64,000 bases of DNA from Albugo candida. Its lineage: Eukaryota > Oomycota > Peronosporomycetes > Albuginales > Albuginaceae. Position 1 is the first letter of the stretch. Every line of letters starts with the position of its first letter. Shown in pieces: positions 33,972 through 42,603 of this stretch. A program made the translations under genes and the position numbers. The DNA lies in assembly GCA_905220665.1 (NCBI GenBank), contig CAJNAR010000161.1:124001-188000 (forward strand), in the 5' to 3' direction. Under the pieces are notes generated by a model. It worked only from the letters and a program-made list of their open reading frames with translations. It searched no databases and was not told the DNA's origin.

Positions 33972-35868
33972 TCAATTCGACTCAATCTGAGGATCCAAAG
34001 CTTCCGCATGTGCTTCGGCATTAGCTTCCGCTGGAGCAGCTTCAGCACTCTGCTGATACTGGTTGTACGCATCCGCAGTCTCTTGTGCTGCAGTTCCAGT
34101 GACTCCCCACGCGGCATTGGCGGCATCAATTCCATAATACGCCGCATACTCATAGAACCCATTCCAATACGCGTTCGGATCATTCGGATCGACCGTCGCA
34201 GTGGTCTGAGTGGTATCTGCTGCACCCTCAGTGTCTCCAGGAGGATTCGTAAGGGCTCCTTGATAATACTGCTGGCAATATGCTTCATACTGAGCTTGTG
34301 TATAGCCAGCATATTGAGGATCCGTTGCATATTGATCATAACCTGTGCCATAATTGTAATAATTTTCATACTGTGAGCCATACGAATTTCCTGTTTGCCC
34401 CGCGCCTTGAAGAATGACAGAATCGATCTCTTCTTTGGCTCGTTGAAGCGATTCTGGAGCACCATGGATGGAAATCGTTCGTACTGGCGGATTCGACCCT
34501 ACATCCGGAACTTGAGGAATTTGAACCCGAACAGTATTCCGATCTTGGATTCCTTTGATTGTATCGCCTTTTTTACCAATCACAACACCAACGCGATCAT
34601 TTGGTACTTGCATGTAAATAGTTGAGCCAGAATTGTGATTTTCTTGAATGAGACCTAAGATCTCATTTTTGGCTGCATCTTTTGCTTCCACGGTACCTTT
34701 CACAGTGATTTTCCGCATCGTTGGATTCGACGCATCGGGTGTTTGAGGCACAGTGATATTTGTTCCGGTTCGGACTTGGATGGATCGAATGGTAGCACCA
34801 CCACGACCAATAACCAAACCAACACGATCATTCGGAACCAAAATCTCGAGTGTTTCAGAGCCATCAGGATTTGTGCCACCATAGCGTGCATCATCGCCAC
34901 CACCACCTCCATTTGCTCTCTCATCCAACAGATTTTGGATCAGTTTTTTCGCACTTTCTACGGCGTCTTCAGTTCCAGCGATGCTCACAAATCGTTCCGG
35001 TGTGAATGCTGCACCTTCTTCTTCCCTAACGATCTGAATATGCGCTCCACTACGAGCCTGAAGATCGCGAATTGTTTCTCCGCCGCGGCCGATGATGTAT
35101 CCGACATAAGTACGAGGCACTGGCATTTGGTACGCTTTGCTTCCATCCGCACTTCCCGGTCCATAATGTCCAAATTCATTGCCTCCATCGATTCCAGCGC
35201 CTTTGAGCTCCGCGACTCTGAGGATCAAATAAGAATCAGATGGTATCAGATTGAATCAGATTGCGTACTTTCGTAATTGTTCTTGCTTGAGTTTCATTGC
35301 TTGCTGTGGATTGAACAATATCTCTTCGATAGAAACTTGCGCTCTGGCGATCGCTTCATCCGACTCCGCAGTGATGAGGACGTGCAACTCATCGTTCTCG
35401 TCGGGATCTCCAAAAGCATCTTTACTTGATCCTTTACCTCGAATCAGAATTTTTGCACCTGATTCGTCTTCCATCCGTTTCTGATTCGAGCCACGTGGCC
35501 CGATTAGTAGACCCATGAAATTGATGTCCGGATATTTGTCGACAGGAATATACACTTTCTTCCTCTTTTTCTCTAACGATGGATGTTTGAGCGCATAGTT
35601 ACGATAGGACATGAGGGCGAACTCACGTACCAGCGGTGGGATCCTCCTAATTTAGCACAGAAAACATCAATTCTTAACAAGCTGCACGAATCGTACAGAG
35701 GCAATTGAAAAGGATAGATAGATGAAAACATACAGTTCCCCATCGCGTTTTCCGCTTGCCGAGTTCAGACGGAATTGCAGTCGCCGCTAGCCTCGCGGCG
35801 ATTGCTCGAGCACGAGCAACTGGATCCATCTCAGCCATGTTAATCACAGTTTTCTTTCCACCAGCCAA
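33972..35868 (-). CDS. Four-KH-domain RNA-binding protein (SF1-type KH plus FUBP-like array)
   Basis: Four exons: 35,734-35,868, 35,631-35,646 (16-bp micro-exon), 35,269-35,572 and 33,972-35,217, in phase, 566 residues. After an N-terminal Ala/Arg-rich helix ending KRKTRWG comes an SF1/branch-point-binding-type KH (about 57-150; KKVYIPVDKYP then GLLIGPRGSNQKRME). Three classical KH domains follow with GxxG loops GRGG (195-198), GRGG (289-292) and GKKG (366-369), resembling far-upstream-element-binding proteins. The tail (423-566) is Tyr/Gln/Ala/Asn-rich. Known relatives bind pre-mRNA or single-stranded nucleic acid in splicing and mRNA regulation. It is divergent from BDP1 with only 68 bp between the start codons. 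Confidence 0.85.
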
Positions 35869-35936
35869 TCGAAAAACGGTACACTGTCGAGCTTAAAAGT
35901 GTCGTTAGACTATTAGCCAATCGGTAGCTGACAGTA
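35869..35936. promoter_or_regulatory. 68-bp divergent promoter between KH protein and BDP1 genes
   Basis: Only 68 bp separate the ATGs of two oppositely oriented genes (35,868 minus and 35,937 plus). Both promoters and 5' leaders must fit here or overlap the coding exons. The sequence has no TATA box; it contains CCAAT-like CCAATC on both strands (about 35,862-35,867 reading one way and 35,917-35,922 the other). Confidence 0.55.
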
Positions 35937-37410
35937 ATGGCCAGGGTACCTCTGGTTACAGCCAAACCGCGGCGTTGTTCTCCGCGCTTGGCACCTGCTT
36001 CACGTCTCCGACAACGTGAGCATAGAGATCCCTATAATTTACACATTCGACCAAAGTTCTTGTATTATCGTAGAAGTTACTCCAGTGCGAAATCAACAAC
36101 GCGTTTCAGTTCAAGATGAGAATCCTAGTCCAGCGACCGAGTGCACCGAAGCGAATGCGGGCTCGACTGAATCATTTCCTAAAAAAGTGATAAAGGAAAA
36201 AGCAGCGCTGGCTCGAAAATCACGATTACAGACTCTGAGGTCACGAAAAGTCGCAAAGGTTACGTTACTCTGATCACATTAATACAATGACTCTAATCGT
36301 GATGCTTAGAAAGATGCCAAAAACGACGTGAATAGAGGAAAGAAATCGAAGATATCACAATCTACAACCAAATCGAGTCTCACGAGAACAGAGCGCCGAT
36401 CTCGTAAATTACCAAGACGTAGCCCACCGCAAGAAGATAATCCACTTGGAGAAGACGTAATCGTTAAAGTACCCCATATATCCGCCAGGAAGAAAGCCGC
36501 TATTTGGGCCAAACGCGTCTTAGAATCGGAGCCAGACTGTGATAAACCACTCGAAGTAGCTACCACAGAATCGAAAGCGTCGCTCTCTCTTTCTAGAGAA
36601 AAGTCAAAACCCGTGGAAGAAGTCGATGTTTCTCAAATGTCACTAAGAGAGCTGGCTTTGAGTATTTCAAGTAGCAAATGCAAGCCCAAACATGAAGAGA
36701 TTTTCAAGGAAGAAGACGATCATAGTGAAATAGAAAACTTTGATGGCATGGATGCATCACATCAATCCGCTTCTACTTGTAACGATGAAAGCGCGTTGAT
36801 GGCTCCTCAGGTTCAGATTATTGACGGAAAAATGGTCATAACTCAAGCACTCGTGCAACACAAAATGGAACCTAATAAAGAAACGATAACTGAGGAACGT
36901 CAACAATTAGAGACAGTTCGTTCCAAGCGGTGGGGAAAAGAAGAAACTAAACAATTTTACTACGTACGTATTGATATAAATCTTGATTCGTTGTTCAATT
37001 GCTATGTAGTGTTTGAGTCAAACAGGACCGACATTCTCGATGATGGAACCGCTATTTCCGTCTCGAAGTCGTTTGGAGCTAAAGAAAAAGTTCAAGTCTG
37101 AGGAAAAGTTGCGTCCTCGGTTGATAGAGATAGCCCTCCGAGCTTCCGTTGCCCCGTTAGGTACGAAATATCGCAAAGTTATCGCTTCTATTTATTTTCT
37201 AAATGCACAGACGGAGAAATCGTGAAGACGATCTCTCAACTGATCAAGAAAGCGTCAGAGGTAGGAATTACAAAAACGGTAGAAACTAGTGAAGAGAAGT
37301 GCGACGACAAGGATATCATGTCGGACGATGGTGAAGCAGTTCACAATTTGAGCGTTGTGTCTCTCGATCAGTCTGAAGAGCTCGAGTCATCGTTTGACTT
37401 TGGGTCGTAA
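35937..37410 (+). CDS. BDP1: TFIIIB subunit BDP1 (B'')
   Basis: Five exons: 35,937-36,015, 36,074-36,258, 36,310-36,963, 37,010-37,160 and 37,211-37,410; phases agree, 422 residues. The N-terminal half is basic and disordered. A conserved APQVQIIDGKMVI segment precedes the SANT/Myb-like domain, which is split by an intron: SKRWGKEETKQFYY, then SQTGPTFSMMEPLFPSRSR, then LELKKKFKSEEK. This order is diagnostic for BDP1. It then has a short acidic tail. With BRF1 and TBP it forms TFIIIB and recruits RNA polymerase III to tRNA and 5S genes. At 422 residues it is close to a minimal version of the family (yeast 594). Confidence 0.9.
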
Positions 37411-37484
37411 AGTGATCGAGCATAAACGAAATAAAAGGCAGAAGAAACTTTTATATGAAATTACAAAGTGAGATTTCCGTACAT

Positions 37485-37736
37485 TCAAAAGAGTGCTGTA
37501 AATCCAAATGCTCCCACTGTTATTAGAGTTGCGGTAATGGCCGCAGATTTGGTGGATGGCGCGCTACTTTTTGGAGTAGGCGGTACGTCTGACTGACTGG
37601 AAGTTCCGGTTGTCGATGCACCAGTTGATGGGGTGGAAGTGGTCGAGTCTGAGCTTTTGGAGCTGCTTGAGGCGACAGGCAGGCACATCATGTTGGTGAC
37701 CGCGATTGCAAGGACGACGATGGCTTGGACTTTCAT
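37485..37736 (-). CDS. Small Ser/Thr-rich secreted protein with GPI-type C-terminus
   Basis: 83 residues from ATG 37,736 (the frame is open six codons further up but without an ATG). A signal peptide (about 1-24, IVVLAIAVTNMMCLPVAS) is followed by a mucin-like Ser/Thr/Pro/Lys stretch and a terminal hydrophobic segment (AAITATLITVGAFGFTALF) with no charged cytoplasmic tail, the pattern of a GPI-anchoring signal. I infer a heavily O-glycosylated surface peptide. No homologue is recognised. It is followed on the same strand by two other GPI-type genes. Confidence 0.65.
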   Translation of the reverse strand: MKVQAIVVLAIAVTNMMCLPVASSSSKSSDSTTSTPSTGASTTGTSSQSDVPPTPKSSAPSTKSAAITATLITVGAFGFTALF

Positions 37737-37943
37737 GGTTCTTGTATGTGGCAAATTCGGAACTGAATAATATTTACTTCTTTGGGTACCAGCTGCACGT
37801 GGAACGATGACGCAATATCTGGTCGACTTTCACCTTCGATTTATTTTAACTTGATTAATGTATACTTAGATCATTGAAGTTGGATTACACGTGGCAAACT
37901 CCCGAACTTGATTCTTTACATAAAGCAAGTTCTAGAAGATTAC

Positions 37944-38537
37944 TCATGTTAGGGTAAATACGACTAACGTTCCAACGCAACTTAAGAGATATACACGATA
38001 AGTACGGATGGGATGACTCCTTGAAATAGGGGCGATTTCATCCGAATCATCTTGATCATCACTCGGTATACCAATGGGCGCAGGAGCTTCGGGAGAGCTT
38101 GTAGTTGTAGCGTTATTTCCAGGTGGTGATTTGTTTCTTAATTTTACCAAATCTTGCTCACCCGAGCATTTCTCTTTCAGCAGCGGATTGGATGGAACTT
38201 TAGCTTTTTCACCTGGATGACTGATTCCATCTAAAATGAGCTTCGAGTCGTCTTTTGTGCTTGTCCAAACACAGCACGGGTCGCCAAGTTCTTGACCATT
38301 GGTGAATCCATCTTGATCCGCATCTTGCTGACATACCCCAGCTGTCCATTTATTCCCCGCTGCACCGAATTGTTTTCCAAAGGCGTTAAGGCTGGCACCA
38401 GTAGCGTCTGTGTGTCCGACGGCCGGAGCGTTGGGAACCTTTCCTCCATTTGGTGTTAGTTTGACGTACGACTGAAATGCACCTGAATGCGGCCATAGTC
38501 CATTTAACACGAGTAGAAGGCGTGGATAGCTGCACAT
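37944..38537 (-). CDS. Temptin-like secreted protein, GPI-type
   Basis: 197 residues. A weak signal peptide (LLLVLNGLWPHSGAF) leads into a temptin domain (about 22-95): the Y...PNG..VP....VGH motif, then W...VCQQDADQDGFTNGQELGDPCCVW, combining a DxDxDGxTNGxELGD calcium-loop-like segment with the terminal CC. After it comes a Ser/Thr/Pro-rich spacer, an acidic DDQDDSDE patch and a hydrophobic C-terminus. In molluscs temptin is a water-borne pheromone component; in oomycetes such proteins are secreted and of unknown function. The gene at 38,745-39,593 is a paralogue next door on the same strand, which points to tandem duplication. Confidence 0.78.
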   Translation of the reverse strand: MCSYPRLLLVLNGLWPHSGAFQSYVKLTPNGGKVPNAPAVGHTDATGASLNAFGKQFGAAGNKWTAGVCQQDADQDGFTNGQELGDPCCVWTSTKDDSKLILDGISHPGEKAKVPSNPLLKEKCSGEQDLVKLRNKSPPGNNATTTSSPEAPAPIGIPSDDQDDSDEIAPISRSHPIRTYRVYLLSCVGTLVVFTLT

Positions 38538-38744
38538 AAATTGAAAAAATTGTGATCACAATTTTGTGTCTGAAAGCGATGTTACGATCATTTTATGAAA
38601 AGGTCGCGTTTTTCAGCATGGAAGGGTTACACTCATGACAAGTGGCGGGCTCGGTAAACCGTTTTTATCCAATCACAAGTCGGGGAGCCCAGTAATCTTT
38701 AGAAGGGTATTTATCGATGTACAATGCATTTTTTAGTACTGATT

Positions 38745-39593
38745 TTATAAAAGTAAACTAATCCAAATTGCGAGAAAGGCGCCGGATGTGTGGAGATATT
38801 CCCGCCCCCCTTCGCACGAAGCGGAATTAGAAATGTCACTATCGGAGCTGCTCGAGGAACTTTCGTCAGAGCTTCCGTCCGGAGAGCTACCTCCGGCAAC
38901 TTCTTTCTCGACCACTTCCGTTTCTTCAGTCGCTTGTGTTTCTTCCGCGCGCGGCGAGACTACCGATGTCACATTTTTCGACTTTTTCTCTACGTTCTGC
39001 TCCTTCTCCATGGTTACTCCAGTTACCTTTGACCCTTTCTCCTTGATTACCTCTTCAACCTCTGACCCTTTTTCTTTGCGTCCTTCTTGTTTTTCTGATC
39101 CGCTCTCTTTGGTTACTTTGTCACCCTTGAACCCAAAAACCTTACTATTGGACCCTTTCTCTTCTTCTTGGTTGGAAACGACATCATCGGCACTGATACT
39201 TTTGGTAGTAATATCGTCATTTCGTATTAAAGAGGTAGTAGTTTTCGATTTGCTTTTTTTACATTTTGGTGCAGTTGTCGTATCGTGTGGGTCACTCGGA
39301 TCGCTGAGATCGCTCTTTCGAAGTTTACTGTTATCCTCAGCTGACTTCCATTCACAACAAGTATCTCCCAGTTCTTCGCCATTGGTGCGTCCATCGTTGT
39401 CACAATCCGAATAGCAGTACGACGGCCAGTTTCGATTCTGATGATACGAACTCCCTATACAAGACAGCAATGTGTGATTGTTGCCAATGTGTCCTACGGC
39501 ATCAAAGTGCTTGCCATTGGGAATATTACTGGCGTACTCTTTGAATGCCGTGACTTGTATCAGGAAGGCAAAGGTAATGACCCACAAAGTCAT
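38745..39593 (-). CDS. Temptin-like secreted protein with charged linker, GPI-type
   Basis: 282 residues. A signal peptide (1-16, WVITFAFLIQVTAF) is followed directly by a temptin domain (about 17-87: Y...IPNG......VGH, then YCYSDCDNDGRTNGEELGDTCCEW). The cysteine pattern is richer than in its neighbour. Residues 110-250 are a Lys/Glu/Ser-rich linker with loosely repeated EKGSEV/EKGSKV units, then an Ser/Asp-rich stretch and a hydrophobic terminus (SGAFLAIWISLLL) like a GPI signal. The linker is far longer than in the paralogue at 37,944-38,537, so the two have diverged mainly in the stalk, as is common for surface proteins. Confidence 0.8.
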   Translation of the reverse strand: MTLWVITFAFLIQVTAFKEYASNIPNGKHFDAVGHIGNNHTLLSCIGSSYHQNRNWPSYCYSDCDNDGRTNGEELGDTCCEWKSAEDNSKLRKSDLSDPSDPHDTTTAPKCKKSKSKTTTSLIRNDDITTKSISADDVVSNQEEEKGSNSKVFGFKGDKVTKESGSEKQEGRKEKGSEVEEVIKEKGSKVTGVTMEKEQNVEKKSKNVTSVVSPRAEETQATEETEVVEKEVAGGSSPDGSSDESSSSSSDSDISNSASCEGGREYLHTSGAFLAIWISLLL

Positions 39594-39832
39594 AAATAAA
39601 AGTTGAGTGAGAGCGACAATTAATTTGCAGCGTAATTACTTGAATGGTGGGTTATCCAGCTCATTACATCCAGTAAACGGGAATCCCCATGGATTTTGTC
39701 ATAGCTATACGTACTAATTACGTGTTTTGAAAAAGGTTACGTGAAACGACACTGCGCTGGAATGTAAACCCATCGTATTACAACACAGCGTACTTGATGT
39801 GTGTCTGAACTTAAGACTAGATATATGAATAC

Positions 39833-40269
39833 CTAACCACACGAAGAGCATCCCACTACAGAAACTCGATGTGAATTCATCAGGGCGATAGAAACACTTA
39901 CTTACTTGGTTGTTGAATTGGACCATTATGATTGATGCGCCCCATTCGTCTCCGAGGCCCCGATTGATTATTCGTCCCTCCGGATGAGCGTTCCTCCCTT
40001 GCACCACGATTTGTGTTCCTAAGCTCTGCTGGATCCTAAATTAAAGGTGTAACAAGAAATTCAATTGGTCCACCTAAATTAGTCACATACAGTGAACAAA
40101 GAGCGAAAACTTAATCAAAGAGAGTAAAGCGCTTAATGTCAAGTATACAGCGATAAAAGGCTTACAAGACTCCAACAAGGTTGACTGTACCCCAAAACGC
40201 ATCGGAAAGAGCCGACAAACGCCACGCCGATCGCTTTGTTACGACAGCTCCGTTGCAAACATAAACCAT
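39833..40269 (-). CDS. Selenoprotein K homologue, cysteine form
   Basis: Four exons: 40,166-40,269, 40,091-40,109 (19-bp micro-exon), 39,906-40,035 and 39,833-39,855, in phase, 91 residues (human SelK 94). It starts MVYVCNGAV and has the SAWRLSALSDAFWG membrane-entry segment, a single transmembrane helix (about 22-40), a basic Gly/Asn/Arg-rich cytosolic part and the family motif RRRMGRINH, ending PMGCSSCG and a TAG stop. In animals the end is PMAGGUGR with selenocysteine; here cysteines stand in its place and no in-frame TGA occurs. SelK is an ER membrane adaptor working with DHHC palmitoyltransferase and ERAD factors. The last exon is the least certain part. Confidence 0.8.
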
Positions 40270-40538
40270 TTTTCAAGTATTTTGAGCTAATAAAATACGA
40301 TTTACATAAGTAGCCAACTCAAACCCTTGAAAATCTTTTCCACCAATCCGGTCGTATCCCTTCAATAAAAGAGCGACACTCAAAATTGCAAATCTACTTC
40401 GGTTGCACTAACAATCACTCATGCCGACAAAATCTGAGTGAATTCAAGCTCGAAGTGAGCCAACTACTCTTTCAATCTATACCCTGTAGAAAGCTGCATC
40501 CTCATCCTCTATGATCAGAACTCCTACTACATTACATA

Positions 40539-42492
40539 TCAACTTCCCAGCATTCTCTTCCGATCGCTTTTGTGACAGCTGACCTCTTCCCGATCAATCA
40601 TTTCCACACCAGTAATACAAGTGGATACGGATGGAGGCTGTATCTTTGAAAGAATACACGCTAATGCCGCTCCTGGTGGCTCTTTCGGTCCCAAAAGCGC
40701 ACGCTACAGCAACAAAAATCAGTTCTTTTCACCCAATACAGTCCCAGCGTACCGCTTTGTGTACTGAAGCAAAATTATCGATCTTTGCCTCTGAGACTTT
40801 ATTATGAGGATCAAGACCAGCAACTAGAACATCAAATTCAGACAATCTTCTTTGCAATAAATGAAGCAATATCGCTGGATCCATTTCGTTAAGATCGCCT
40901 GTCACGTTCGTTGTCGACAATGCGATCCCACTTTTCTTCGCCTGCAAAATAACAAGACACCGCTGGATGATACATCCAAGCTCTTTCCTCTCCGAATAAC
41001 GCTGCTGTAATAGCGTGTCATAATGCTCCAATTTCGCCTGAATCGCTTCAACACAAGATGTCAAGTGCCTTCCTTCTGTTTCCATGGCCTCTCGCGTTTC
41101 TCGAACGCTTTCCATACGCATTTTTAACGCCATATTCTTTTGATTGCATTCATGTTGCATGTCAAAGAGCTCTTCCTCCAATAATGCATTCATCTTATAA
41201 GTTGATAAAAGCTGTTGTTCCATACAAACAAAATGGGTCACAAAACTTTGAATTGTGCCCGAAAAGCCTAAAATGGATGAAATGATCTCGAACGCTTTCT
41301 GAAACCCCACCAGCTTCTTAGACGATCGCATTCGAATCATCTTGCGAGTAGCCATGCATTCCATAGGGCTTTCCTGTCGAATTTGCGTGATTTTCGTCCC
41401 GTTTTCACCTGAAGCCTCTAGAAGACTTTTCCTTTCTGCAACTCGCATGAGACGTTCCACGTCGCAATTCTTTTCGTTGGTGGACAGAGAAAGATTCTCC
41501 AGTAAAAGACGATGTTCCTCCAATTCAATCTCCCCATTGCGCTCTTCCTGAACGAGGTCGTCGGCCACTTGAGATCGGGCAAGATGAAGCTCGTACAGCC
41601 GATTCCTCAATTCCGCTTGCATTTGAGTTGCTTGCTCCAAATCGATTTTCAGCTTCTCATTGACGTTGACAAGTGTGAGAATTTCTCGACGAGATGTATC
41701 GACTTGAGTCTTCATGTCGCGATGCGTGCCTTTGAGTGTCATACACTCTTTTTCAGCCTTCACCACACGCTTTTGCATAATGGAAACACAATTAGCAACT
41801 GCGATATCATTATCTCTTACAGCATGAACGCCTTTCATTCGTTTTTTTACTTTTAGGATTTCCGATGTGAGACGCTCATGCTCGTGTGTGAGCGCTGACA
41901 GTTCCGCTCGTTGATACTGTATTCTATGCTGATAAACACCATCTTGTTGTAGCAGGCGTTCAACAGGTGTCTTGACGGTACTCTTACTGGCTGCGGTATC
42001 GTTCATATTTGCAGTGCTGTGGCTCTTACGTAAAAGGCTTAAAGCGCATGAATGTGACGCATTCACTTTCCTTTCTTGTTCGATTATGCTTTGTGACATG
42101 CTTCTGGCATCTCCTTCGTCGTCCAACAACGCAGTGAGAAGAGTATCATCAGACTCCATTCCCGGAAGCCGTTTCCGGCTTCGAATGTTTCTTTCCTTTC
42201 CCGGCACTATTTGTTCATTATGCTCAATTAATTGGACATATGAATGCTTCATGTTCAGCTCCGGGATGGTGTAGTGTTGATGAGAAGGCTGTGGGAGCGT
42301 TGGAGGCCTTGCATGGTCTTTAGGCGTTTTCTTGCATGCTGCTGATTGTGGTCGTTTTCTGGAGCGTAAAGAGCCACCATCGGACTTCTCATTTGTTACT
42401 GATATTGTAAACACTTTTTCTTTGGTGTATAGTCCCTTGGAACGGCACATATTCGCTTTATTTGCACGTTGTTCGTCGACATGCATTTGCAT
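40539..42492 (-). CDS. Outer dynein arm docking complex coiled-coil protein (CCDC63/CCDC114-like)
   Basis: Two exons, 40,753-42,492 and 40,539-40,703, 634 residues. The first frame stays open 24 bp past the donor, but joining at GTACGC to the CTGTAG acceptor adds 55 conserved-looking residues. Residues 1-175 are low complexity; long coiled coils span about 180-330 and 420-530. Between them the segment FQKAFEIISSILGFSG followed by FVTHFVCMEQQ matches the conserved 'F..I....G......V..F...E' core of the ODA docking proteins DC2/CCDC63/CCDC114. These anchor outer dynein arms on axonemal doublets, consistent with biflagellate zoospores. It is divergent from SKIP with 111 bp between ATGs. Confidence 0.72.
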
Positions 42493-42603
42493 TTATTCTC
42501 ATTACAAAACGAAGCGACACGACATCTAATTGGGTAATAAAAAACATAAACCACCAATCATATAGCTGTTAGAAACCGGTATTTTAAAAGCGACCATCCG
42601 AAA

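Noticed and set aside
33959..34465. Minus-strand Met/Arg/Ile-rich frame overlapping the KH protein's tail
   Set aside because: Out-of-frame reading of the Tyr/Gln/Ala-rich tail; the KH-containing frame is clearly the coding one.
34743..35276. Plus-strand frame of 177 codons over the KH protein gene
   Set aside because: Antisense shadow; it crosses a well-supported intron and lacks recognisable domains.
38788..39414. Plus-strand Ser/Phe-rich frame of 208 codons
   Set aside because: Antisense of the charged linker of the second temptin-like protein.
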